Below are positions 8,690-16,531 of a stretch of DNA of 64,000 nt, one piece after another (the stretch's first letter is position 1; every line of letters starts with the position of its first letter). Origin of the DNA: Ruminococcaceae bacterium AM07-15 (lineage in GTDB: Bacteria > Bacillota > Clostridia > Oscillospirales > Butyricicoccaceae); contig QUDE01000010.1 of the NCBI GenBank assembly GCA_003477405.1, positions 34,768 to 98,767 on the forward strand. The letters run 5' to 3'. A program made the position numbers and the translations under genes. The notes under the pieces are model-generated. The model was not told where the DNA came from. It did not search any database and saw only the letters and a list, made by a program, of their open reading frames with translations.

Positions 8690-10003
8690 ATGGAACTGCT
8701 CATCAAAAATGTTACCGCCGTCACCATGGACCCTCAAAATCCGGTGGTGGAAAATTGTTTTATCGGTATCGATCAGGGAAAGATCTGCTGGCTTTCGGAA
8801 AAAGAGCCGGAGGAGAAGGCCGGGCGGGTGGTGGACGGCCAGGGCTGCGCCGTCATGCCTGGGCTGGTCAATGCCCACACCCATTTGCCCATGACCCTGC
8901 TGCGGGGCTATGCCGACGATTATGCCCTTCAGGAGTGGCTTCAGGACCACATTTTCCCGGCAGAAGGACGGCTGGATGCCCGGTGCGTTCAGGCCGGCAT
9001 GATGCTGGGGCTGGCGGAATCCATCCGGTTCGGCACCACTTCGGTGACCGAGATGTATTTCAAGATGCCTGCCATGGCGGAGGTTTGCTTCCAGGCCGGG
9101 ATCAAGGCCAATCTGTGCAATGGGGCCATGTGCTTTGATCCGGCGTCCTATGACTTCCACAAGGCCGGAGAGACCCTGGAAATGGAGGAAATGCTGAAAA
9201 GCTGGCACATGGCCGACGAGGGCCGCATCCGGCTGGATGTGGGCATCCACGGAGAGTATACCTCCTGCCCGGCGGTGTGGGAGCAAAACGCCGCCTATGC
9301 CCAGAAGCATGGGCTCAACATCCATCTCCATCTGTCGGAGACCAAAAAGGAGCAGGAAGAGTGCATCGCCCGGTGGGGCAAGACTCCGGCCAGGGTTCTT
9401 GCCGATCATGGCGTGTTTGAAAGCCGGGTCACCGCCGCCCATGGGGTGTGGATCACAGAGGAGGATATGGACCTTCTGGCGGAGAAAAAGGCCACGGTGG
9501 CCCATAACCCGGTGAGCAACCTGAAACTGGCCAGCGGCGTGGCTCCGGCGGCCAGAATGGCGGAAAAAGGGGTGAATGTGGCCCTGGGCACCGATGGGGT
9601 GGCCAGCAACAACAGCCACGACCTGTTTGAAGAGATCAAACTGAGCGCCCTTTTGCAAAAGGGAATCCAGGGTGATCCCCGGCTGGTGCCTGCCCAGCAG
9701 GCTCTGTCCTGGGCCACCCGGGGCGGTGCTTTCGCCCAGGGCCGGGAAAAGGAATGCGGCATGCTGCAAGAGGGCATGGATGCCGACCTGATTCTGGTGG
9801 ATCTGTCGGGCGTAGCCACTCAGCCGGTTCACTCTCCGGTGTCCGCCCTGTGCTATAGCGCCACCGGGCGGGAGGTCATCCTGACCATGGTGCGGGGACG
9901 CATCCTCTATGAGAAGGGAGAATTCAAAACCATCGATGTGGAGCGGGCCATGGCCGAGATGAAAAACTACGCCCTGCCCCGCATGACCGGCCGCCAGGTA
10001 TAA
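8690..10003 (+). CDS. mtaD: 5-methylthioadenosine/S-adenosylhomocysteine deaminase-type amidohydrolase
   Basis: This 437-residue member of the amidohydrolase superfamily (TRZ/ATZ group) has the metal-binding HxH in NAHTHLPMTLLRG (about 61-73). It also has IHLHLSETKKE (about 209), a further histidine in AHGVWI (about 240) and the GTDGVASNNS aspartate (about 298). These match MtaD, which deaminates MTA, SAH or adenosine. Substrate choice within this group cannot be read from sequence alone. Its position directly behind punA supports a role in purine recycling. The ribosome binding site is AAGAAGGAGG. Confidence 0.88.
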   Translation: MELLIKNVTAVTMDPQNPVVENCFIGIDQGKICWLSEKEPEEKAGRVVDGQGCAVMPGLVNAHTHLPMTLLRGYADDYALQEWLQDHIFPAEGRLDARCVQAGMMLGLAESIRFGTTSVTEMYFKMPAMAEVCFQAGIKANLCNGAMCFDPASYDFHKAGETLEMEEMLKSWHMADEGRIRLDVGIHGEYTSCPAVWEQNAAYAQKHGLNIHLHLSETKKEQEECIARWGKTPARVLADHGVFESRVTAAHGVWITEEDMDLLAEKKATVAHNPVSNLKLASGVAPAARMAEKGVNVALGTDGVASNNSHDLFEEIKLSALLQKGIQGDPRLVPAQQALSWATRGGAFAQGREKECGMLQEGMDADLILVDLSGVATQPVHSPVSALCYSATGREVILTMVRGRILYEKGEFKTIDVERAMAEMKNYALPRMTGRQV

Positions 10004-10067
10004 AAAACAAGCCCCCGGGACTATGAATGGTGAAAAAGGCCTGATGGTGGCCGGGGGAGTGGTGGCT

Positions 10068-11642
10068 GTGGTAAAAAGAAGAAGCAGCTTTGTGGAAGGG
10101 GCACTGATCCTGGGGGTGTCCGGTGTGGTCACACGGCTTATCGGGGCTTTTTTCAAGATCCCCTTGGGCAATCTCCTGGGGGGCAGCGGCATGGGGGCCT
10201 TCACCGTGGCCTATCAGATTTATTCGGCCCTGTTCCTTCTGTCCACCGCCGGGCTGCCGGTGGCCATCTCCAAAATGGTGGCCGAAGCCCGGGGACGGGG
10301 GTGCCCGGGAGAAGGAAAACGGATCTTTCGGGTGGCCCTTGGTACCTTCTCCCTGGTGGGACTGCTCCTTTCCGCCGGGTTGTGGGCGGCGGCGCCCCAG
10401 GTGGCGGCGCTGGTGGGCAGTCCTCAGGCTGCCCCGGCGGTGCGGGCGGTGGCCCCCTCCCTGTTTTTGGTGTCCATAGCGGCGGTGATCCGGGGCTATC
10501 ACCAGGGGCTGGGGGATATGGTGCCCACGGCAGTGTCCCAGGTGCTGGAGGCTGTGGGCAAGCTGGTGGTGGGATATGGGGCAGCGGTGATTTTGCTCAA
10601 CCGGGGCTGCTCTCCCGCCCAGGCCTCTGCCGGGGCCATCGGCGGCGTGACGGTGGGCAGTCTGTTGGGCTGCCTGTATCTGCTTCTCCATCCCCGGGAA
10701 GAGGAAGAAGGCATCGGTGGCCGGGGACTGTCTGCGGGAAGGTGTCTGGTGCGGCTTTTGGCCATTTCCTTGCCGGTGATGGCCGGGTCCTTGGTGCTCA
10801 GCCTTTCCAATCTGATGGATATGGCCATTGTGATGAACCGGCTGCAGGACATCGGCTTTTCCCAGCAGGCTTCCGGCGGGCTTTATGGCACTTATAACAT
10901 GGTGACCACTCTGTTTCATCTGCCTCAGACCCTGATCACGGCTCTGGGAGTCAGCCTGATCCCGCCCCTCAGCGGAGCTCTTTCCCGGAAAAACAGGATG
11001 CTGGCCCGCAGGCTTTCTGACTCGGCGCTGGAATTTGCCGCCTTGCTTTCTTTGCCCGCCGGGGTGGGATTCTGTCTGCTGGGGCGGCCCTTGCTGGAGC
11101 TGATCTATTTTGCCCGGCCCCAGGACTGCGCTCTGGGAGCACCTCTTTTGGTCATTTTGGGCCCTGGGGTGTTTTTCGTGGCCATGACCACTATGACCAA
11201 CGCCATTTTGCAGGCCATGGGGCGGATGCGCACTCCGGTTTATACCCTGGCCGTTGGAGCTTTGTGCAAATTGGGGGTTACCTATACGCTTACCGGAAAG
11301 CCCACTGTTCATATCGGCGGAGCTCCCTGGGGCACGGTGTGCTGTTATGGACTGATCACTCTGCTCAATCTGCGGGCCCTTCACCGGGCCGGGATGGGGG
11401 TTTCCTGGGATAAGGTATTTTTCCGGCCGGCGCTGGCCGCAGGGCTGATGGGGGCGTTTCTGGTCTTTCTCCGCCTGCCGGTGGAGGGGGCTTTGGGGCC
11501 CCGGTGGGGATTTGCGGCCCTGACCCTTTCAGGGGCGGCCTTTTATGGATTGATGCTGCTGGCGGTGGGAGCTTTGCCCAGGGAGGACATCCTGCTGCTT
11601 CCGGGAGGGAAAAAGTTGGCAAAGGTTCTCCGCCTCAAATAA
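10068..11642 (+). CDS. spoVB: SpoVB/MurJ-family polysaccharide flippase
   Basis: This integral membrane protein of the MATE/MOP flippase superfamily resembles SpoVB, needed for spore cortex formation, and the lipid II flippase group. It has about 14 hydrophobic segments. The N-terminus SFVEGALILGVSGVVTRLIGAFFKIPLGNLLG is the family signature (about residues 6-37 from the chosen start). I prefer the GTG at 10068 because GGGGGAG lies 8 nt upstream and 524 residues fits the family. The frame is open from ATG 10023, but that start lacks a ribosome binding site. mazG and the yab genes follow, as in the Bacillus spoVT-yabR region. Confidence 0.87.
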   Translation: MVKRRSSFVEGALILGVSGVVTRLIGAFFKIPLGNLLGGSGMGAFTVAYQIYSALFLLSTAGLPVAISKMVAEARGRGCPGEGKRIFRVALGTFSLVGLLLSAGLWAAAPQVAALVGSPQAAPAVRAVAPSLFLVSIAAVIRGYHQGLGDMVPTAVSQVLEAVGKLVVGYGAAVILLNRGCSPAQASAGAIGGVTVGSLLGCLYLLLHPREEEEGIGGRGLSAGRCLVRLLAISLPVMAGSLVLSLSNLMDMAIVMNRLQDIGFSQQASGGLYGTYNMVTTLFHLPQTLITALGVSLIPPLSGALSRKNRMLARRLSDSALEFAALLSLPAGVGFCLLGRPLLELIYFARPQDCALGAPLLVILGPGVFFVAMTTMTNAILQAMGRMRTPVYTLAVGALCKLGVTYTLTGKPTVHIGGAPWGTVCCYGLITLLNLRALHRAGMGVSWDKVFFRPALAAGLMGAFLVFLRLPVEGALGPRWGFAALTLSGAAFYGLMLLAVGALPREDILLLPGGKKLAKVLRLK

Positions 11643-11737
11643 ACCGGAGGCCAGTCATCGGATTTTTGTGAAAAACCGTGCAAAATCGGCAAAAAACAGT
11701 AAAATCAGGAAATAATGCTTGCAAAGGAAGGCATAAT

Positions 11738-12535
11738 ATGATAAATTTTAATCCAAAAGATCGCTATGGCTTTGAAGATCTGGTGGAGATCATGGCGATC
11801 CTCCGTTCGCCGGAGGGTTGTCCCTGGGACAGGGAACAGACCCACGAAAGCATCCGGAACAATTTTCTCGAAGAGGTCTATGAGGCGGTGGACGCCATCG
11901 ACCATAAGGACACAGCGAACCTTCGGGAGGAATTGGGGGATGTGATGATGCAGGTGGTCTTCCATGCTCAGATCGCCCGGGAAGAAGGGCTGTTCGGGCT
12001 GGAGGATGTGCTGGATGAGGTCTGTCAGAAATTGATTCGCCGCCATCCCCACATTTTTGGCACCGTTTCGGCCAATACTTCCCAAGAGGTGCTGAAAAAC
12101 TGGGACGCCATCAAGCGGCAGGAAAAGGGGCAGAACAGTGTGTCCGACACGCTGCGCCAAGTGCCCACGGCCCTGCCCGCCCTGATGTATGCACAGAAGC
12201 TTCAGAGCCGGGCCAGAAAAGGCGGCCTTTCCCTGGCGTCCATCCAAAGCCCCATGGAGGAGATGGAGCAGGCGATGCAGCAGCTGGGGAAGGGAGAGCA
12301 AACGGAGCAGGCTCTGGGCCGGCTTTTGTTTGCAACAGCCCTTCAGGCCGGAGAGCAGGGGCTTTCCGCCGAAGAAGCGCTGACATATGAGGCCAGGCGG
12401 TTTGTGGAAAAATTTGAGGAACTGGAAAACATTGCTCCAGCCCCTCTGAGCCAGCTTTCTTCTCAGGAGCAGGCCCGGCTGTGGCAGGAGACAGGGAGCA
12501 CCGTCTGCAAGACCGATCAGCAGGCGGAAGCATAA
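11738..12535 (+). CDS. mazG: Nucleoside triphosphate pyrophosphohydrolase MazG
   Basis: This 265-residue protein has the MazG signature. Residues LRSPEGCPWDREQTHES (about 21) lead into the metal-binding EExxE..ExxD helices NFLEEVYEAVDAID (about 44) and LREELGDVMMQVVFHA (about 66). It hydrolyses canonical or damaged NTPs to NMP and pyrophosphate. The second copy of the domain (about 150-250) looks degenerate compared with the first. ATG 11738 with GCAAAGGAAGG upstream is preferred over the longer open frame. It sits in the spoVB-mazG-hup-rqcP order typical of sporulating Firmicutes. Confidence 0.92.
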   Translation: MINFNPKDRYGFEDLVEIMAILRSPEGCPWDREQTHESIRNNFLEEVYEAVDAIDHKDTANLREELGDVMMQVVFHAQIAREEGLFGLEDVLDEVCQKLIRRHPHIFGTVSANTSQEVLKNWDAIKRQEKGQNSVSDTLRQVPTALPALMYAQKLQSRARKGGLSLASIQSPMEEMEQAMQQLGKGEQTEQALGRLLFATALQAGEQGLSAEEALTYEARRFVEKFEELENIAPAPLSQLSSQEQARLWQETGSTVCKTDQQAEA

Positions 12536-12550
12536 AGGAGGAGTTTTAAA

Positions 12551-12826
12551 ATGAACAAGACAGAATTGATCGCGGCCATTGCCGAGAAAGCCGAACTTTC
12601 CAAAAAGGACGCCGAAGCCGCCCTCAACGCCATGGTGGACGCTGTGACCGAAGCTCTGGTTCAGGGCGACAAGATCCAGCTGATCGGGTTTGGTTCCTTC
12701 GAAGTGAAGGAGCGGGCCGCCCGTGTGGGCCGCAACCCCAAGACCCGGGAAGAGATCAAGATCCCGGCCAGCAAGTATCCTGTTTTCAAGGCCGGCAAGG
12801 CTCTGAAGGATCAGGTGGCCAAATAA
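12551..12826 (+). CDS. hup: HU-family DNA-binding protein
   Basis: This 91-residue histone-like protein bends DNA and compacts the nucleoid. The N-terminus [25 protein letters not shown] and the beta-arm signature [18 protein letters not shown] (about 46-63), which includes the intercalating RNP segment, are both canonical. The C-terminal [16 protein letters not shown] is also standard. The ribosome binding site is AAAGGAGG. It lies between mazG and rqcP, as in many Clostridia, and ends in a strong terminator that also forms the first hairpin of a dispersed structured element. Confidence 0.96.
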   Translation: MNKTELIAAIAEKAELSKKDAEAALNAMVDAVTEALVQGDKIQLIGFGSFEVKERAARVGRNPKTREEIKIPASKYPVFKAGKALKDQVAK

Positions 12827-12929
12827 GAATCCCGCAAAAAGCAGTGTGGGAAAACCGGACTGGTTCAGATTGTGGAAAACTTTCGTGTGAGGGATATGTT
12901 TGCTCTACCACGAATCAATGAATCAATTC

Positions 12930-13083
12930 GCAAAAAGCTGCGACCTGTGCGCAGCTTTTTGCACCTATCAAGGGGCCAGTGTGCGCCAAAGGCGTGCATG
13001 CAGCCCCTTGCAAAAACTCAAAAAAGTGGCTTTGCCACTTTTTTGACACGCTCAGGCAGCACGGGAAACCGGGCTGCCTTTTT
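12930..13083 (+). repeat. Dispersed structured element, copy 1 (four hairpins)
   Basis: Hairpin A has a perfect 13-bp stem (12930-12942 with 12950-12962, loop ACCTGTG). Hairpin B is closed by AAGGGGC/GCCCCTT (12970-12976 with 13003-13009), with an inner GTGTGCGCC/GGCGTGCAT stem that needs G-U pairs. Hairpin C is TCAAAAAAGTGGC with GCCACTTTTTTGA (13018-13046). A CACGCTCAG linker leads to terminator hairpin D (13054-13083, CGG-GAAA-CCG apex). Copy 2 at 35253-35403 has the same order, loops and linker with compensatory stem changes. Hairpins A and D also look like terminators for hup and for the element. No promoter was convincing. Confidence 0.75.
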
Positions 13084-13104
13084 GCACAGAGAGGAGAAAG
13101 AAAA

Positions 13105-13347
13105 ATGCGTTTGGATAAATATCTCAAGGTAGCCCGGCTGATCAAGCGGCGCACCGTGGCCAACGACGCCTGTGATGTGGGGCGGGTGATGGTCAACGGC
13201 AAGCCAGCCAAAGCCAGCTACCAGGTGAAGGTGGGAGATGTGCTGGAACTGGCCTTCGGCCAGCGCACTCTGAAGGTGAAGGTGCTCCAGACGCCGGAGC
13301 ATGTGGGCAAGGATCAGGCCGAGCTGCTGTATCAGGAGATCCAGTAA
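13105..13347 (+). CDS. rqcP: S4-domain RNA-binding protein RqcP (YabO/RlbA)
   Basis: This 80-residue S4-domain protein starts MRLDKYLKVARLIKRRTVAN. RqcP acts with RqcH in ribosome-associated quality control, where it helps add poly-alanine tails to stalled nascent chains. The S4 fold covers residues 1-60, and the C-terminus is short and basic. The open frame extends upstream through the structured element, but ATG 13105 with GAGAGGAG is clearly the start. It is followed by yabP, the Bacillus yabO-yabP order. Confidence 0.9.
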   Translation: MRLDKYLKVARLIKRRTVANDACDVGRVMVNGKPAKASYQVKVGDVLELAFGQRTLKVKVLQTPEHVGKDQAELLYQEIQ

Positions 13348-13358
13348 AAAGAAAAAAG

Positions 13359-13387
13359 GTCTAAAAGCCCTTTCCGTTCCATATAGT
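13359..13387 (+). promoter_or_regulatory. Possible sporulation sigma-E-type promoter of yabPQ
   Basis: GTCTAAA (13359-13365) and CATATAGT (13380-13387) are 14 bp apart. The second box fits the sigma-E -10 pattern CATAYANT; the first is only a loose match. YabP and YabQ are sigma-E genes in Bacillus. Confidence 0.4.
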
Positions 13388-13419
13388 TGTGGTATGAATC
13401 TGGAAAGGGGCGGCCGTAT

Positions 13420-13704
13420 ATGAAAAACGAAGAGTACAGAAGAATGGACCTGGCACCGCACAATGTGATCCTGGAAAACCGGGAGCACCTCAGTGTGTCG
13501 GGGGTATCGGAAGTCATCAGCTTTGACGAAAACCAGGTGTCCCTGGTGACCAGCATGGGCATCCTCACAGTGGGCGGCCAGCAGCTTCATGTGGAAAAGC
13601 TCAATCTGGAGGTGGGGGAGATCGCCATCGCCGGACAGATTGAGGCCATGGTCTATGAGGAAGATCAGCTGCGCCGGCGGGGCTTCTGGTCCCGGCTGTT
13701 TTAA
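13420..13704 (+). CDS. yabP: Sporulation protein YabP
   Basis: This 94-residue YabP/YqfC-family protein has the domain core HNVILENREHLSVSGVSEVISFDENQVSL. The family is restricted to endospore formers and is expressed in the mother cell. Its molecular role is unclear; in Bacillus a YabP defect affects sporulation. ATG 13420 is placed after GAAAGGGGCGG, 12 residues into the longer open frame. The stop codon directly abuts the yabQ start, so the two are translationally coupled. Confidence 0.88.
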   Translation: MKNEEYRRMDLAPHNVILENREHLSVSGVSEVISFDENQVSLVTSMGILTVGGQQLHVEKLNLEVGEIAIAGQIEAMVYEEDQLRRRGFWSRLF

Positions 13705-14079
13705 ATGATGGAGGTGGTGCTGGCCCAGCAGACCCAGGCCTTTCTCCATGCGGCGGTGCTGGGACTGCTTTTGGGGCTTTTGTATGATGTGCTGGCCTTC
13801 TTTCGCCGCTTAGGCGGCGGTGGGGTGTTCCTCACCGCTTTGTTGGATCTGCTTTTCTGCCTCATGGGGGCCGCGGGGTTTTTCCTGCTGGTCTTTGGGG
13901 AGAGCCGGGGTGTCATCCGGGGATATCTGCCCTTGGGGGCCATCCTGGGCGGGGCGCTGTATGTTGTTTTGTTCTCCCCCTCCGTTCATAGAGTACTGGG
14001 GAAGATTCAGGGCTTTTTTGCCTTTTTCCAGGGGAAGTTCGGGGGTTTTCAGGGAAAACACCGGCGCAGATCCAAATAA
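13705..14079 (+). CDS. yabQ: Spore cortex biosynthesis membrane protein YabQ
   Basis: This 124-residue membrane protein has about four hydrophobic segments. The first is ALLGLLLGLLYDVLAFFRRL-like (about 15-35), followed by LLDLLFCLMGAAGFFLLVF and GAILGGALYVVLF, with a basic tail. YabQ is required for cortex peptidoglycan formation in Bacillus spores. The start is ATG 13705 or the next codon; it immediately follows the yabP stop. Its neighbours yabP and divIC make the assignment firm even though the sequence is fast evolving. Confidence 0.87.
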   Translation: MMEVVLAQQTQAFLHAAVLGLLLGLLYDVLAFFRRLGGGGVFLTALLDLLFCLMGAAGFFLLVFGESRGVIRGYLPLGAILGGALYVVLFSPSVHRVLGKIQGFFAFFQGKFGGFQGKHRRRSK

Positions 14080-14084
14080 AGTAT

Positions 14085-14113
14085 TTGACTTTTTTGTGAA
14101 TTTTTTTTATTAT
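14085..14113 (+). promoter_or_regulatory. Sigma-A promoter of divIC-yabR
   Basis: TTGACT (14085-14090) and TATTAT (14108-14113) are separated by 17 bp. It gives a leader of about 100 nt before divIC. A vegetative promoter here would separate divIC from the sporulation-specific yabPQ. Confidence 0.7.
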
Positions 14114-14223
14114 TATAGTGTGCATCTTCCCAAGGAGGATGGATGCGCTTTTTTCCATGCGGCCCTGGGCCGGAACGCAACATCCACCCATCGGGGCGCC
14201 CTTTGCCCCGGCCGGACTGAGGA

Positions 14224-14514
14224 ATGCCAATGAAAAAGAAAAAGAAAGTGGGCGGTCTCACCAAGATCGCCGTGGCGGTGTTTGCCGTCTATGCCACCTT
14301 TACCATGGTGTCCCTTCAGCTGCAGATCAGCCAGAAGAAGGAAGAAAAGACCCAGCTGGAACAGCAGGTGGAAGAGCAGCAGCTTCGCAACGCCGAAACA
14401 GAGGCTCTTTTGGAAAGCCAGGATTCCGACCAGTATGTGGCCCGCATCGCCCGGGAACAGCTGGGCTATGTCTCCCCTGGCGAACGGGTCTTTGTGGACA
14501 TTGCTAGCAAATAA
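14224..14514 (+). CDS. divIC: Septum formation initiator DivIC/FtsB family
   Basis: This 96-residue bitopic protein has a basic cytoplasmic N-terminus (MPMKKKKKVGG), one membrane segment (IAVAVFAVYATFTMVSLQL, about 15-33) and an extracytoplasmic coiled coil (about 35-70). The C-terminal YVARIAREQLGYVSPGE motif is typical of the family. It should act in the divisome with FtsL and DivIB. The exact start (14224 or 14230) is open. Its position between yabQ and an S1-domain gene copies the Bacillus yabQ-divIC-yabR order. Confidence 0.9.
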   Translation: MPMKKKKKVGGLTKIAVAVFAVYATFTMVSLQLQISQKKEEKTQLEQQVEEQQLRNAETEALLESQDSDQYVARIAREQLGYVSPGERVFVDIASK

Positions 14515-14538
14515 AACGGAGAGGGTTACAAAGCGGAT

Positions 14539-14961
14539 ATGGAGTTAACAGTGGGAACCATCTATGATGGAAAGGTCACAGGAATCACCAAGTTTGGCGC
14601 CTTCGTGGCGCTGCCCGGCGGCAAAAGCGGGATGGTCCACATCTCGGAGATCGCCAACACCTATGTGGAGGACATCAAGCAGTTCCTCACAGAAGGCCAG
14701 GAGGTCAAGGTCAAATTGATCGCCATCGACGAGCAGGGGCGGATCAATCTGTCCATCAAAAAAGCCTTGCCGGAAAAACGCCCCGAGCGGCCCCAGCGCC
14801 CCCGACAGGCTGTGCCGGCCCCGGTGCGCAGCACATTGCAGAAAACCAGCGATCTTTCCTTTGAAGATAAGCTCAAGCATTTCATGCAGGCCAGCGAGAG
14901 CAGAATCTCCGATTCCCGCGCGTTCGGCGAAAAGCGCAGCTCCAGACGCAGAGGCAGATAG
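14539..14961 (+). CDS. yabR: S1 RNA-binding domain protein (YabR-like)
   Basis: This 140-residue protein has one S1 domain (about 1-75: VGTIYDGKVTGITKFGAFVALPGGKSGMVH onward), like the last repeat of polynucleotide phosphorylase. A basic, proline-rich tail follows (about 77-100) and the end is arginine-rich (KRSSRRRGR). This is the YabR/general stress protein 13 group, presumed to bind RNA or ribosomes. Its partner is not known. It closes the conserved yab block and is followed by a terminator. Confidence 0.85.
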   Translation: MELTVGTIYDGKVTGITKFGAFVALPGGKSGMVHISEIANTYVEDIKQFLTEGQEVKVKLIAIDEQGRINLSIKKALPEKRPERPQRPRQAVPAPVRSTLQKTSDLSFEDKLKHFMQASESRISDSRAFGEKRSSRRRGR

Positions 14962-14968
14962 TCCCCCA

Positions 14969-15001
14969 AAAGCGCGGCCCCAGCGGTTGCGCTTTCTTTT
15001 T
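14969..15001 (+). terminator. Intrinsic terminator of divIC-yabR
   Basis: AAAGCGC/GCGCTTT arms (14969-14975, 14989-14995) are followed by CTTTTTG. Flanking CCCC/GGGG can extend the stem. Confidence 0.75.
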
Positions 15002-15007
15002 GTTTGG

Positions 15008-15454
15008 GGTATAATAACCGCGAAGCGGTTATTATACCGGATTTTCACGGCCGTTTTCTCGTCCCGCAAGCGGGACAACCGAAAACACGGCCAATATACC
15101 ATGTCGCTTCGCTTCATGGTATAAAACCGCAAAGCGGTTATTATACCGGATTTTCACGGCCGTTTTCTCGTCCCGCAAGCGGGACAACCGAAAACACGGC
15201 CAATATACCATGTCGCTTCGCTTCATGGTATAAAACCGCAAAGCGGTTATTATACCGGATTTTCACGGCCGTTTTCTCGTCCCGCAAGCGGGACAACCGA
15301 AAACACGGCCAATATACCATGTCGCTTCGCTTCATGGTATAAAACCGCAAAGCGGTTATTATACCGGATTTTCACGGCCGTTTTCTCGTCCCGCAAGCGG
15401 GACAACCGAAAACCTGGCCAATATACCATGTCGCTTCCGCTTCATGGTATAATA
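15008..15454 (+). repeat. Four-copy 109-bp tandem array of nested hairpins
   Basis: Units start near 15012, 15121, 15230 and 15339. The period is exactly 109 bp for three units; unit 4 carries a 1-base insertion and an ACACGG to ACCTGG change. Each unit can form three hairpins: GGTATAATAACCGC/GCGGTTATTATACC (15008-15038 in unit 1), a GTCCCG-CAAG-CGGGAC hairpin nested in GGCCGTTTTC/GAAAAC-GGCC arms, and ATACCATG/CATGGTAT. The GGTAT segment at unit junctions can pair either backward or forward. The long frames read through it on both strands come from the repetition, since 109 is not a multiple of 3. Confidence 0.92.
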
Positions 15455-15666
15455 GCCCATGAGCCCCCAAAGGGCAAAAAAGGGGCGCGCCTTTCCGAGA
15501 AAAGCGCGCCGAATAGGGTTGTGGGGATAAAGATATGAACGGTGTGTGAGAACTCCTTCTCACAGCCTTATCTTACCATGGGAGACCCTTGTTGTCCATA
15601 GGAAGTTTTGTCATATTTTGTTATGTAAAACCCGGCTTTGCCGGCTGGAAAGGACGATTGTGAGTT
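15455..15666. other. Intergenic region with small hairpins before the fumarase gene
   Basis: No gene is seen. It holds a GGCGCGC-rich hairpin (about 15483-15510), TGTGAGAA-CTCC-TTCTCACA (15545-15564) and a CCGGC-TTT-GCCGG hairpin just before the ribosome binding site of the next gene. A convincing promoter was not found; TTGTCC with TATTTT at 16-bp spacing near 15593-15620 is the best candidate. Confidence 0.5.
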
Positions 15667-16509
15667 ATGCGTGAGATTTCTGCCAAGCTGATCACAGAAA
15701 AGGTGAAGGAAGCCTGTATCGCGGCCAACTGCCGCCTGCCGGATGATGTGATCGAGTCTTTCAAAAAGGGCAAGGAGGAGGAGAAATCCCCCCTGGGCCG
15801 TCAGATCTTCGATAAGATGCTGGACAACGCCGCCTTGGCCGCCAAAAAGGAAGTTCCCGTCTGCCAGGATACCGGTATGGCGGTGATTTTCGCCGAGATC
15901 GGCCAGGACTGCCACATTGTGGACGGTGACTTTGAGACCGCCATCAACGAAGGCGTCCGCCGGGGTTATGTGGACGGTTATCTCCGCCTGAGCGTGGTCT
16001 CCGATCCCATGCGCCGGGTGAACACCAATGACAACACCCCGGCCATCATCCATACCAGCATCGTTCCCGGGGATCAGATCCACATCACCGTGGCCCCCAA
16101 GGGCTTTGGCAGCGAAAATATGAGCGCCATCAAGATGTTTACTCCCGCCGCCACACGGGACGATGTGGTGGGCTTTATTGTGGACACCATGTCCAAGGCC
16201 GGCTCCAATCCCTGCCCTCCCATGATCGTGGGTGTGGGTCTGGGCGGCACCTTTGAAAAGGCTGCCTATCTGGCCAAAAAAGCGGTGTGCACACCGCTGG
16301 ACGCGCCTGCTCAGGACGAGTTTTATGCCGACCTGGAGAAGGAGATCACCGAAAAGGCCAACAAGCTGGGCATTGGCCCTCAGGGCTGGGGCGGCACTGT
16401 GACCGCGCTGAAAGTGCGGGTTATGGCCTTCGGCACCCATATCGCCGGCCTGCCCTGCGCCGTTAACATCGGCTGCCATGTGACCCGTCACCAGGAGTTT
16501 ACTCTTTGA
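15667..16509 (+). CDS. Class I fumarate hydratase / tartrate dehydratase alpha subunit
   Basis: This 280-residue protein matches the alpha (N-terminal) subunit of two-component Fe-S hydrolyases such as fumarase. It has the conserved PVCQDTGMAVIF cluster-ligand motif (about 60-71), GSENMSA (about 151) and GVGLGGTFE (about 193) with cysteine ligands nearby. Such enzymes interconvert fumarate and malate and need a beta subunit of about 185 residues, usually encoded next door. Here the next gene is hpf and the upstream region is a repeat array, so the beta partner is absent from this locus. The ribosome binding site is GGAAAGGACG. Confidence 0.9.
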   Translation: MREISAKLITEKVKEACIAANCRLPDDVIESFKKGKEEEKSPLGRQIFDKMLDNAALAAKKEVPVCQDTGMAVIFAEIGQDCHIVDGDFETAINEGVRRGYVDGYLRLSVVSDPMRRVNTNDNTPAIIHTSIVPGDQIHITVAPKGFGSENMSAIKMFTPAATRDDVVGFIVDTMSKAGSNPCPPMIVGVGLGGTFEKAAYLAKKAVCTPLDAPAQDEFYADLEKEITEKANKLGIGPQGWGGTVTALKVRVMAFGTHIAGLPCAVNIGCHVTRHQEFTL

Positions 16510-16531
16510 TCTGTCTGGAATAAACTTAGTT

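Noticed and set aside
12872..13132. 86-codon ORF across the structured element
   Set aside because: It reads through terminator hairpins and overlaps the rqcP start in another frame.
15004..15350. Repeating peptides read through the 109-bp array on both strands
   Set aside because: The frame changes with each unit because 109 is not divisible by three, there is no ribosome binding site, and the hairpins explain the sequence better.
15008..15454. CRISPR array
   Set aside because: Units are contiguous and nearly identical with no unique spacers, and no cas genes are nearby.
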